Origin: Halothiobacillus neapolitanus
GTDB lineage: Bacteria; Pseudomonadota; Gammaproteobacteria; Halothiobacillales; Halothiobacillaceae
Reading direction: 5' to 3'
NCBI GenBank assembly: GCA_020721485.1
Contig: DYMR01000110.1
Location: forward strand, 1 to 6,286
Length of the DNA: 6,286 nucleotides
Part shown: positions 1-5,555 of the stretch, one piece after another
Position numbering within the stretch: position 1 is the first letter of the stretch
Layout of the letters: each line of letters opens with the position of its first letter
Notes under the pieces: generated by a model
Databases searched by the model: none
Told to the model about the DNA's origin: nothing
The model's input: only the letters and a program-made list of their open reading frames with translations
Made by a program: the position numbers and the translations under genes

Positions 1-1028
1 CGCTCATCATCGAACAGCGGCGGGGCAAATACGGCGCTGTTGCCGCCGGCGCGTTTGGCTTGATACATCGCGGAATCGGCGGCGCACATCAGGGCGTTTT
101 GGTTGCGCGTTTCCTTGGGGTGAATTTCGCAAACGCCGATGCTGCCGGAGATGCGGACATATTCCCCCTCGCGGCCAATGCGCAGAAAAATCGCCTGGGC
201 GATGCGACGCACGATGTCTTGTAAGTCTTTGAGGGTGCGCGCCGATTCGACCAGCACCGCCAGCTCGTCGCCGCCAAGGCGGGCAATGTGGTCTTCCAAA
301 CTCAGCGCTTCGCGCAGACGGTTGCTGAGTTCTTGCAACAGCCGATCGCCAAATTCGTGCCCGAGGGTGTCGTTCACGGTTTTGAAGTTGTCGATGTCGA
401 TGATGACCAGGGCGGTGCGCCGCTCGCCTTCCTGCGCGCGCAGCAGGGTGCGATCCATCATTTGATAGAACCCGGCGCGGTTGGGCAGGCCGGTCAGCGG
501 GTCGCTGTGGGCGAGTTGGTTGAGGTGTTGCTCGATTTTATTGCGGTACAACGCGGTGCCGATGAAATCGGCGAACAGCGTGGCGAGGCTCAATTGGCGC
601 ATGGACAGCGATTCGGTGACGGGCTTGAACCAAGACAGTGCAAGCACTGCCTCAATTTGATCCGCTTGCCGGATCGGGATGCTCAGGCTGGCGTGCAGCC
701 CGATGTCCACAAACGCGGGCATGGCGAGATCGCTGGACGGGTAATCGTCGATAAAAAGCGGGTGATTTTGCGCGAGGGCGGCACCCGCCACGCCTTTGTC
801 CCGATCGAAGGGATGCTGGGTGAGGGCGATATATTTTGCGGGCAATCCTTCAAAAAACCGATATTTCAATCGGTTGCCTTCAACCAGAATCAACCCGGCA
901 CCATCGGCACCCACCACCTTGGCGGCGGCGTTGGCGGCCATTTTGAAAAAGCGCGGCAAGTCCGTTTCCCGAGCGAGGATCGAGAGCAGCACGATGTCGG
1001 AATCGCGCAGATCGTTGGGGTTTTGCAT
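1..1028 (-). CDS. GAF-GGDEF diguanylate cyclase-like protein (3' end outside window)
   Basis: Likely makes the second messenger cyclic di-GMP from two GTP, under control of an N-terminal sensor domain. In the 342 visible codons, residues about 15-160 look like a GAF domain, and residues about 172-340 are a GGDEF domain. Visible GGDEF landmarks are DPLTGLPNR (176-184), DIDNFKTVND (211-220) followed by GHEFGD, the active-site loop GGDEL (252-256), SGSIGV, and an AMYQAKRAGGN-type C-terminal motif. The loop ends in Leu instead of Phe, and the RxxD inhibitory site expected five residues before it reads SLED (243-246), so product inhibition may be absent. There is no signal peptide or membrane segment, so the protein is probably cytoplasmic. 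The ATG at 1028 is chosen because AGGAG lies 7 nt upstream and the GAF domain begins soon after. The frame is open to the window edge, so an EAL or other domain may follow. The gene lies 95 nt after hemG on the same strand. Confidence 0.93.
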   Translation of the reverse strand, partial: MQNPNDLRDSDIVLLSILARETDLPRFFKMAANAAAKVVGADGAGLILVEGNRLKYRFFEGLPAKYIALTQHPFDRDKGVAGAALAQNHPLFIDDYPSSDLAMPAFVDIGLHASLSIPIRQADQIEAVLALSWFKPVTESLSMRQLSLATLFADFIGTALYRNKIEQHLNQLAHSDPLTGLPNRAGFYQMMDRTLLRAQEGERRTALVIIDIDNFKTVNDTLGHEFGDRLLQELSNRLREALSLEDHIARLGGDELAVLVESARTLKDLQDIVRRIAQAIFLRIGREGEYVRISGSIGVCEIHPKETRNQNALMCAADSAMYQAKRAGGNSAVFAPPLFDDE

Positions 1029-1033
1029 GACAC

Positions 1034-1048
1034 GCTCCTTTGGGGAGC
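1034..1048 (-). promoter_or_regulatory. Hairpin containing the ribosome-binding site of the GAF-GGDEF gene
   Basis: On the minus strand GCTCC, a 5-nt loop and GGAGC form a perfect 5-bp stem. The 3' arm contains most of the AGGAG Shine-Dalgarno sequence that serves the ATG at 1028. Folding would hide the ribosome-binding site and could lower or tune translation. The stem is short, so this is visible structure with inferred function; it may simply be chance in GC-rich DNA. Confidence 0.35.
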
Positions 1049-1088
1049 AGGATCGTTGCCCCCTGAGCAATCAGAATGCAAAAACAGC

Positions 1089-1118
1089 GCCAGCTTAAAC
1101 TGAGCCAGCTTAAACCGA
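1089..1118. repeat. 15-bp tandem duplication between hemG and the GGDEF gene
   Basis: Two adjacent copies of gccagcttaaac(t/c)ga, at 1089-1103 and 1104-1118, differ at one position. They start just after the hemG stop in the 95-nt gap to the GGDEF gene. On the minus strand the second transcribed copy runs into GCGCTGTTTTT, which has a short T run but only a very weak stem, so I do not call a terminator. The pair looks like a slippage duplication; a binding-site pair cannot be excluded. Confidence 0.8.
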
Positions 1119-1123
1119 GCCCG

Positions 1124-2566
1124 TTATGCGCTGACGGGGGTGCCCCGAATGTGTTCGGCCAATGCCTTGCCTTGCGCCAAGCAATCGCCAACGGCAATGC
1201 CGTGCCGCCAGTTGCCGCCGAGTAGTAAGTCGGGGTGGCGAGTGAGCGCGGAATCCAGCCGTTGTTGCAGCGCCAGATAGCCCAGTTCGTACTGTGGAAT
1301 GGCGTGCGGCCAGCGTTGGATGCGCTGAAATACCGGCGCAGACTGAATGCCGAGCAGGGGGCGAAGATCGTGCAAGACGCGCTCGATCAGGGTGTCATCG
1401 TCGCCCTCGGCGGCTTCGGGGCGGCGGCGTCCGCCGATAAAGGCCGTCAGCAGGACATGCGCGTCCGGCGCGCGGTTGGGGAATAGGGTGGAGGAAAACA
1501 GCACGCCGAGGGTTTGCCGACCTTCGCGCGAGGGGATGAGCAAGCCAAACCCATCGAGCGGGTGGGCGACGGCGGCCCGTGGGAAGCCCAGAGCCACGGC
1601 GGTGACGGACGGGTATTCGATGGCATTGAGGTCGGCGGCGAGCGCTTCGTCGAAGGGGGCAATCCATTCGGCGCTGCGCCACGCGGGGGTGGCGAGCAGC
1701 AGCTTTTTTCCCTGCCACGAGCGGCCATCGGCGGTGGTTGCCTCCCAGCCGCTGGGGTTGCCAAGGGGGTTGCCAAGGGGGTTGCCAAGGGGGGTGATAT
1801 TGATGGGCGGGTTGATGGCAGTGACGCGGGCTTCGGTTTCGATGTGCCCTCGTCCGGTCGCGGTGATTGCCTGCGCCAAAGCCTGGGTGAGGGTGGCCAT
1901 GCCGTTTTTGAAGCTGAACAGGCTGCCTTTTTTCGGGTGCATCGGCGGCGCGGGCTGGCGTTTGGCCGCGCGCATTTTGGCGATGCCGCCCCGAATCAGC
2001 GAGCCGTGTTCCGCCTCCAGCGCGCGCATTTTGGGAATGGCCGCCCAGGCGGAGAGACGATTCGGATCCCCGGCATACACGCCGGAGACAAACGGATCGA
2101 CCGCCCAATCGAGAAAGCCCTGGCCGAGCCGACGGCGCATGAAGTCGGCGATGGTTTCCTCTTGGGTGGCGGGTTTGATCCACGGTTCTTTCAGCAAATG
2201 CCAGAAATCTGCGATGCCAAACAAGGGGCTGCTGAGCAGGCTGCCGGGGCCCATGGGCAGGGCGACGGGGTGGCCGTGTTGGCTGACGAATCGCTTTTTC
2301 GCCAAGGGGTTGGCGAGGACGACTTCATCGCTTAAGTGCAATGCGGCGATTAACTCGGACAAAATCGGGCTTTGCATCAGGCTGTTCGGCCCGGTTTCCG
2401 TTTGCCAGCTATCGTCGCGAATCGTGCCAATGGCGCCGCCGACTTGGGGCGCGGCGTCCAGCAGGGTCACGCGCTGCCCTTGCGCGGTGGCGAAATAGGC
2501 GGCGGCGAGCCCGGTCGCCCCGGCACCAATGATGAGTAAATCGGCGGAAGCGGTGGCCTCGGTCAT
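1124..2566 (-). CDS. hemG: Protoporphyrinogen oxidase, flavin-dependent (HemG/HemY type)
   Basis: Oxidises protoporphyrinogen IX to protoporphyrin IX, the penultimate step of heme synthesis, using FAD and usually oxygen; the Bacillus counterpart is called HemY. The 480-residue length fits this family and is far longer than the flavodoxin-like HemG of E. coli. Residues 10-20 hold the dinucleotide-binding loop GAGATG after a beta strand, with the acidic D37 ending strand two in LLDAAPQVGG. ETGPNSL (57-63) is typical of the substrate/FAD region. The C-terminal LLLGGNWRHGIAVGDCLAQG segment matches the family's second FAD-contact motif. No signal peptide or membrane helix is seen; family members usually sit on the inner face of the membrane. 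The ATG at 2566 places the FAD loop at the N terminus as expected, but the ribosome-binding site is weak (GGGAT). A four-residue LGNP unit is repeated three times at 260-271. The gene follows the cytochrome b-like gene after 49 nt and may be cotranscribed with it. Confidence 0.93.
   Translation of the reverse strand: MTEATASADLLIIGAGATGLAAAYFATAQGQRVTLLDAAPQVGGAIGTIRDDSWQTETGPNSLMQSPILSELIAALHLSDEVVLANPLAKKRFVSQHGHPVALPMGPGSLLSSPLFGIADFWHLLKEPWIKPATQEETIADFMRRRLGQGFLDWAVDPFVSGVYAGDPNRLSAWAAIPKMRALEAEHGSLIRGGIAKMRAAKRQPAPPMHPKKGSLFSFKNGMATLTQALAQAITATGRGHIETEARVTAINPPINITPLGNPLGNPLGNPSGWEATTADGRSWQGKKLLLATPAWRSAEWIAPFDEALAADLNAIEYPSVTAVALGFPRAAVAHPLDGFGLLIPSREGRQTLGVLFSSTLFPNRAPDAHVLLTAFIGGRRRPEAAEGDDDTLIERVLHDLRPLLGIQSAPVFQRIQRWPHAIPQYELGYLALQQRLDSALTRHPDLLLGGNWRHGIAVGDCLAQGKALAEHIRGTPVSA
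1754..1789. repeat. 12-bp minisatellite (three perfect copies) inside hemG
   Basis: The unit ggggttgccaag occurs three times without mismatch at 1754-1765, 1766-1777 and 1778-1789, followed by a further gggg that begins another unit. In the hemG frame it encodes Leu-Gly-Asn-Pro three times (residues 260-271). Because the unit is a multiple of three, gain or loss of copies changes the protein by four residues without a frameshift. It lies between the strand ending VTAINPPINITP and the GWEATTADGRSW segment, which suggests a surface loop. Confidence 0.95.
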
Positions 2567-2615
2567 GGCGAAATCCCGAAAAAATGATCGAGGCAGTATA
2601 GCCGTGGCGGGCGGA

Positions 2616-3098
2616 TTATTTTTTGCGTGAACGGCGCCAAATATGAGCCAAGAGCATCATGAGCAACAGAATTCCGGCGGACGCATGGGCAGTCGCTGCG
2701 GTCGTCAGGGCGGTTTCATTGCTCAAATAAAGCAAAAATGGCGTGCTGAACAGCAGGATGCCGATGAGGAGCAAAATCCCCGCGCCGCTGCGGTGCCGGC
2801 TGCGGCGTAACCAGCCGGCGCGGGCGTGTACCAGCCAGAGCGCCCCGCTGAGCGCGACAACCAAAAACCCGAAGAGGCCATGCACGGCGGTGATGCCCAC
2901 CCGCCAGCCACCGCGCGCCACCCACGGCACTTCCACTTCCCAGCGGTACATCAGCAGCCCTGGCAGCAGCAGAGCGCCGCTGAGGAAAATCCCCATCAAG
3001 GCCGCGAACAGCAGCCCCGCAAAACGGCGGGGATAGCCTTGTTCGGCAAATTTCGGCCAGAGTGTGGGGCGCACGGCGGTAAACGGGTTAGGCCGCAT
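2616..3098 (-). CDS. Four-helix inner-membrane protein, putative di-heme cytochrome b
   Basis: A 160-residue hydrophobic protein of no family I can name with confidence. Predicted helices are about 27-50, 67-91, 105-125 and 133-154. Positive residues (K16, R24, R25; the loop 93-103 rich in Arg; C-terminal RRSRKK) put the N terminus, the middle loop and the C terminus in the cytoplasm. His73 and His138 then lie at the periplasmic ends of helices 2 and 4, and His91 and His152 at their cytoplasmic ends. This is the geometry of two stacked bis-His b hemes, as in cytochrome b561-like four-helix bundles. I infer a membrane electron carrier serving the upstream FMN-binding protein. A start at 3182 would overlap apbE by 95 nt and add a Ser/Arg-rich tail. 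The ATG at 3098 overlaps the apbE stop by 11 nt and is preferred, although no clear ribosome-binding site is seen, so translation is probably coupled. hemG follows after 49 nt. Confidence 0.8.
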   Translation of the reverse strand: MRPNPFTAVRPTLWPKFAEQGYPRRFAGLLFAALMGIFLSGALLLPGLLMYRWEVEVPWVARGGWRVGITAVHGLFGFLVVALSGALWLVHARAGWLRRSRHRSGAGILLLIGILLFSTPFLLYLSNETALTTAATAHASAGILLLMMLLAHIWRRSRKK

Positions 3099-3924
3099 GG
3101 CTGCGGGCAGATAGCTGCGCCGCCGGCGCGAGGATGAGCTGGCCGCCACAGCGCGCCACCCACGCGGCGGCATCGTCGTCATCGTCGCTCGCGGCGGCGA
3201 TCTTGGTCAGGGCATCCGCCCGCCACGCGGTTGGGGCGATGACGGTCCATTCGCCCGGCGCTACCGGCGCTTGCCCGTGGAGCAACAGCGCCGGAAAGCG
3301 TGCGGCATCCAGCCCGGCGGCGGAAGTGGCGCAGGCGCCATTCGTCAACTGCCCCAGCGTGAGGCGGCCCTGTGGGTGGGGGCGGGTGATGGCCTCGCTG
3401 CGGCCGATGCAGCGCCAATCCCCGCCGGCATTGACCGTGGCGCTGCGCACGCCGTTCGCGCGCAGGGTGGCGATGGCGCGATCCACCGCCCAGCCTTTGG
3501 CGATACCGTCGAGCGTAATCATCACCGGGCGAAGCCGTTGAACGAGGGTGCCGTGGATGTGCAGATCGGCCGCGCACCCGACCGGAAGAAAAGCGCCCCC
3601 CGGATCGGGCAGCCGCCCGCGTTCGACCAGCGCCCCGCCCACCGTCGGATTAAAACGGTGCGCGCTCAGTTCGGCCAGTTGGCAAGCCCAATGCAGCAGC
3701 CGCGCGGTGTTCGGATGCACCCGCATGGGCGCAAGGCTGCGGTTCAGGCGGCTCAATTCGCTGTCGGGTCGAAACCAGCTCAAGCGCGCTTCCACGGCGG
3801 CGATTTGCGCGAAAGCGGCCTCGACCGCCGCACTCAGCCGCGCAGGATGTTCCCCTGTGGCATGGATGCGCAGGTAGGTGCCCAAGCCGGGGCGCAGCCG
3901 TTCGAGGCTGTGTGGCTTATTCAT
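3088..3924 (-). CDS. apbE: FAD:protein FMN transferase, ApbE family
   Basis: Family members transfer FMN from FAD, with Mg2+, onto a Ser/Thr of a target protein through a phosphoester bond. The 278 residues carry the family landmarks in order: GTYLRI (15-20), SWFRPDSELSRLN (49-61), RFNPTVGG (90-97), LDGIAKGWAVDRA (138-150), NAGGDW (165-170), CATSAAG (198-204) and the C-terminal metal-site motif ADALTK (236-241; ADALxT in the classical form). A run of five Asp (247-251) follows. There is no signal peptide or lipobox, unlike classical periplasmic ApbE lipoproteins, and the protein is shorter than the usual 330-350 residues, so it may act in the cytoplasm. The ATG at 3924 forms an ATGA overlap with the stop of the FMN-binding gene, its presumed substrate. 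The longer frame from 3993 would overlap that gene by over 70 nt and is not supported. The next gene starts inside the last codons. Confidence 0.92.
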   Translation of the reverse strand: MNKPHSLERLRPGLGTYLRIHATGEHPARLSAAVEAAFAQIAAVEARLSWFRPDSELSRLNRSLAPMRVHPNTARLLHWACQLAELSAHRFNPTVGGALVERGRLPDPGGAFLPVGCAADLHIHGTLVQRLRPVMITLDGIAKGWAVDRAIATLRANGVRSATVNAGGDWRCIGRSEAITRPHPQGRLTLGQLTNGACATSAAGLDAARFPALLLHGQAPVAPGEWTVIAPTAWRADALTKIAAASDDDDDAAAWVARCGGQLILAPAAQLSARSHAA

Positions 3925-4457
3925 TGGGGCGGCTTCAAATACAGCGATTGCAACACCAATACGCGTTTGATGCCGTTGGTTATATTGCGGCAAGACAGCG
4001 TCGCGCCGCTGATGTTTTGAATATCCCGCCCGAGCTTGAAGCCGCTGTGGTCATCGCGCCCCAGGAACTGCCCGCGCCAACTGGCCTCGCGCACCTGATC
4101 GCCATAAGTTTCCAGATATTCCATGATTTCGACGCCGAGGATTTTGCCTTCGGGCGAAATGGCCACGGCATAGCGAATGAATTCATGCTTGCCGATCACG
4201 CGGTCTTCGAGATACCAGCCGAGGAACTGCCCCTCGGCCATCGCCTGCCACACCGGTTGCTCCTTCCAGCGTTGGCGCACCTCGCTGAGCCGCTCGATTT
4301 CGTCGCGCGCCGCGTCATCCAGTGCCAGCGGGGTTGCCGTGAAGGCGGTGGCGCGCGGAAACAACGCGTTTTGCGCCGTTGCCGTCGTGAAAAACTCGTT
4401 GGCCTGGGCTTGCACCAACACCATCGGCGCGAGCAAAAACAAGGGAGTAAAGCGCAT
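3921..4457 (-). CDS. Periplasmic FMN-binding domain protein (covalently flavinylated)
   Basis: A 178-residue exported flavoprotein of the FMN_bind type, related to the domain in NqrC and RnfG. Residues 1-19 are a Sec signal peptide (MRFTPLFLLAPMV..., likely cut after AQA at 19). The domain follows, with GKILGVEIMEYLETYG (104-119) and the flavinylation motif ISGATLSC (149-156); Thr153 is the expected FMN-bearing residue. In the usual D-x-x-(S/T)-G-A-(T/S) pattern the acidic residue sits three before the Ser/Thr; here that position is Gln147, with Asp145 two residues earlier. No Cys-x-x-Cys-His heme motif is present. It probably carries electrons in the periplasm. It is sandwiched between the beta-barrel gene (7 nt upstream) and apbE (4-nt overlap), whose product should flavinylate it. 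The ATG at 4457 is chosen over one at 4481 because of the GAGG site and because it yields a clean signal peptide. Confidence 0.9.
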   Translation of the reverse strand: MRFTPLFLLAPMVLVQAQANEFFTTATAQNALFPRATAFTATPLALDDAARDEIERLSEVRQRWKEQPVWQAMAEGQFLGWYLEDRVIGKHEFIRYAVAISPEGKILGVEIMEYLETYGDQVREASWRGQFLGRDDHSGFKLGRDIQNISGATLSCRNITNGIKRVLVLQSLYLKPPQ

Positions 4458-4467
4458 GGCGGCCTCA
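4458..4467 (-). promoter_or_regulatory. Ribosome-binding site overlapping the upstream stop codon
   Basis: Minus-strand TGAGGCCGCC precedes the ATG at 4457. TGA is the stop of the beta-barrel gene, and GAGG (4466-4463) overlaps it, with a 5-nt spacer to the ATG. This fixes the start of the FMN-binding gene and implies translational coupling between the two. Confidence 0.75.
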
Positions 4468-5382
4468 GAAGTTGTAGCCAATTTTCATGCGCAGTTCATT
4501 GCGCTCATGATCGGCAAGATGCAAATTGGTGCGGTTATTCGCGCCCGCTTGCTCGCTCGAACCCGCCCATTGTTTCGCGTAGGTCAGCGTGAACCACCAG
4601 CGCTTGGCGCCATAGTGAATGCTCGGGCCGGCGAAGAAATCCCAGTGATCGAACGACCAACCGCCGCTGCCCGGCTCGGAGGGGTCGGCGGCGGCATTAA
4701 GCACCTCCAGATCCGCCCAGCCCTCGGCACCGATCGACCAGTTCGGCGCGAAGCGGTACGACAGGCCTGACCGCAGGCGCGGCGCGATGGCGGTTTCCCA
4801 CTGATCGGCTTGATGGTCGCGCGCGGTTTCGACTTCCAATTCCAAGTTGGTCAACCACTGCAACTGCCCATCCATGAACGGCTTTTGCAGAATCAATTTA
4901 GTTTCCACTTCCCAGCCGGTGATTTTGTTGCCGGTGATGCTGTCGATGGTGTCGTAGGTGAGTTCGCCATACAGCGCCACGCCCAAATCATCTTTGTAGG
5001 GCGAAAGCAGCATCTTTTTGACCTCGACCGACACCCCACTCAAGCGGGTCTGCTTTAATGAACCATCGATTTCGCCGGGCACCGGGCTGCCGCTGTATTG
5101 GTGCCGGTAGCCGTTGAGATAAATGGAGGCCGAAAGATCGTTCGTCACGCCATGTTCGTATTCCAGCCGGAAATAATCCGCGTGGTAGCTGCCTTGGCGC
5201 TTGCCCCAATGCGTGGTGTTCCACAAATACAGCTCGTTCGCCCCTTGCGGCAGGGTTTCCGCGCCGATGGTGTAGCCGAGCAGATTTTCATCGGCCAAGG
5301 CGGCGGGCGCCGAGGCAAGATAGCTGGCAGCGAAGCCAGTGGTGGCGACGAGGCCGGCGGAAAGGGCGCGTTTTAAGTTCAT
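4465..5382 (-). CDS. Outer-membrane beta-barrel protein of unknown function
   Basis: A 305-residue exported protein. Residues 1-30 form a Sec signal peptide (basic MNLKR, hydrophobic core, AALA before DEN). The mature part shows alternating polar/aromatic strands, for example SASIYLNGYRH and KRWWFTLTYAKQW, and many Trp and Tyr. It ends in LRMKIGYNF, with the terminal Phe expected for Bam-assembled barrels. The mature N terminus (LLGYTIGAETLPQGANELYLW) reminds me of a conserved uncharacterised family, possibly DUF6662, but that is from memory and untested. Substrate and pore size are unknown. It is the first gene of the cluster, so it may be a pore or scaffold for the periplasmic flavoprotein or an iron-related solute. 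The frame is open back to 5580, but those 66 extra codons would cover the promoter. The ATG at 5382 has GGAA 7 nt upstream and begins the signal peptide. Confidence 0.85.
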   Translation of the reverse strand: MNLKRALSAGLVATTGFAASYLASAPAALADENLLGYTIGAETLPQGANELYLWNTTHWGKRQGSYHADYFRLEYEHGVTNDLSASIYLNGYRHQYSGSPVPGEIDGSLKQTRLSGVSVEVKKMLLSPYKDDLGVALYGELTYDTIDSITGNKITGWEVETKLILQKPFMDGQLQWLTNLELEVETARDHQADQWETAIAPRLRSGLSYRFAPNWSIGAEGWADLEVLNAAADPSEPGSGGWSFDHWDFFAGPSIHYGAKRWWFTLTYAKQWAGSSEQAGANNRTNLHLADHERNELRMKIGYNF

Positions 5383-5402
5383 GTGAAAATTCCGAAGACT
5401 AC

Positions 5403-5422
5403 AAATGAGAACGCTTCGCATT
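5403..5422 (-). promoter_or_regulatory. Fur-box-like operator
   Basis: The minus strand reads AATGCGAAGCGTTCTCATTT. Its core TGCGAAGCGTTCTCA agrees with the classical Fur 15-mer TGAGAATCATTCTCA at 12 of 15 positions. It overlaps the predicted -10 element and the expected transcription start of the beta-barrel operon, the normal place for Fur-Fe2+ repression. The match was judged by eye; no matrix score was computed. Confidence 0.65.
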
Positions 5423-5447
5423 ATTGTGTAAATGTCGCTTTGGTCAA
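5420..5447 (-). promoter_or_regulatory. Sigma70-type promoter of the beta-barrel/FMN/ApbE operon
   Basis: TTGACC (5447-5442) matches the -35 consensus at five of six positions, and AATAAT (5425-5420) matches the -10 at five of six, with a 16-nt spacer. Transcription would start near 5413, giving a leader of about 30 nt before the ATG at 5382. The -10 overlaps the Fur-box-like site. Confidence 0.65.
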
Positions 5448-5512
5448 GCCGGTAAGTCGCCACAGAAAGACTATTTTTGATGCAACAAAAAACAATGAGC
5501 CGACCGATTAGA

Positions 5513-5541
5513 TGGTCAATGAGTTGGCCTATTGGCATATT
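5513..5541 (+). promoter_or_regulatory. Weak candidate promoter for the NDUFA9-family gene
   Basis: Within the 173-nt divergent gap, TGGTCA (5513-5518) and CATATT (5536-5541) lie 17 nt apart and match the -35 and -10 consensus at four of six positions each. It would give a very short leader. The true promoter may lie elsewhere in the gap. Confidence 0.2.
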
Positions 5542-5555
5542 TTCAGGAGCAACCC

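Noticed and set aside
1070..1123. Intrinsic terminator after hemG
   Set aside because: A short T run exists on the minus strand, but I find no stem longer than three or four pairs before it.
1347..2498. A 383-codon plus-strand open frame, and others at 288-1103 and 1514-2335
   Set aside because: They lie antisense to hemG and the GGDEF gene, whose family motifs are clear. The translations are Arg/Ser/Ala/Pro-rich with no recognisable domain, as expected for shadows in GC-rich DNA.
3099..3182. Upstream start for the four-helix membrane protein
   Set aside because: The 28 extra residues are a Ser/Arg-rich reading of the apbE 3' end in another frame, and the overlap would be 95 nt.
3170..3186. 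Short trinucleotide-like repeat coding five Asp in ApbE
   Set aside because: Mixed GAC/GAT codons over only 15 bases; low-complexity coding sequence rather than a microsatellite.
3925..3993. Upstream start for ApbE giving 301 residues
   Set aside because: The extension overlaps the FMN-binding gene and is not a convincing signal peptide. The ATG in the ATGA overlap is the natural coupled start, though this matters for the export question.
3271..4020. Plus-strand open frame of 249 codons opposite apbE
   Set aside because: Antisense to a well-supported apbE; no coherent domain or ribosome-binding site seen.
4458..4481. Start of the FMN-binding protein eight codons earlier
   Set aside because: It would put MATTSEAA in front of the signal peptide and ignore the GAGG site.
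5519..5537. Direct TTGGC repeats upstream of the NDUFA9-family gene
   Set aside because: Two 5-mers are too short to support an operator call.
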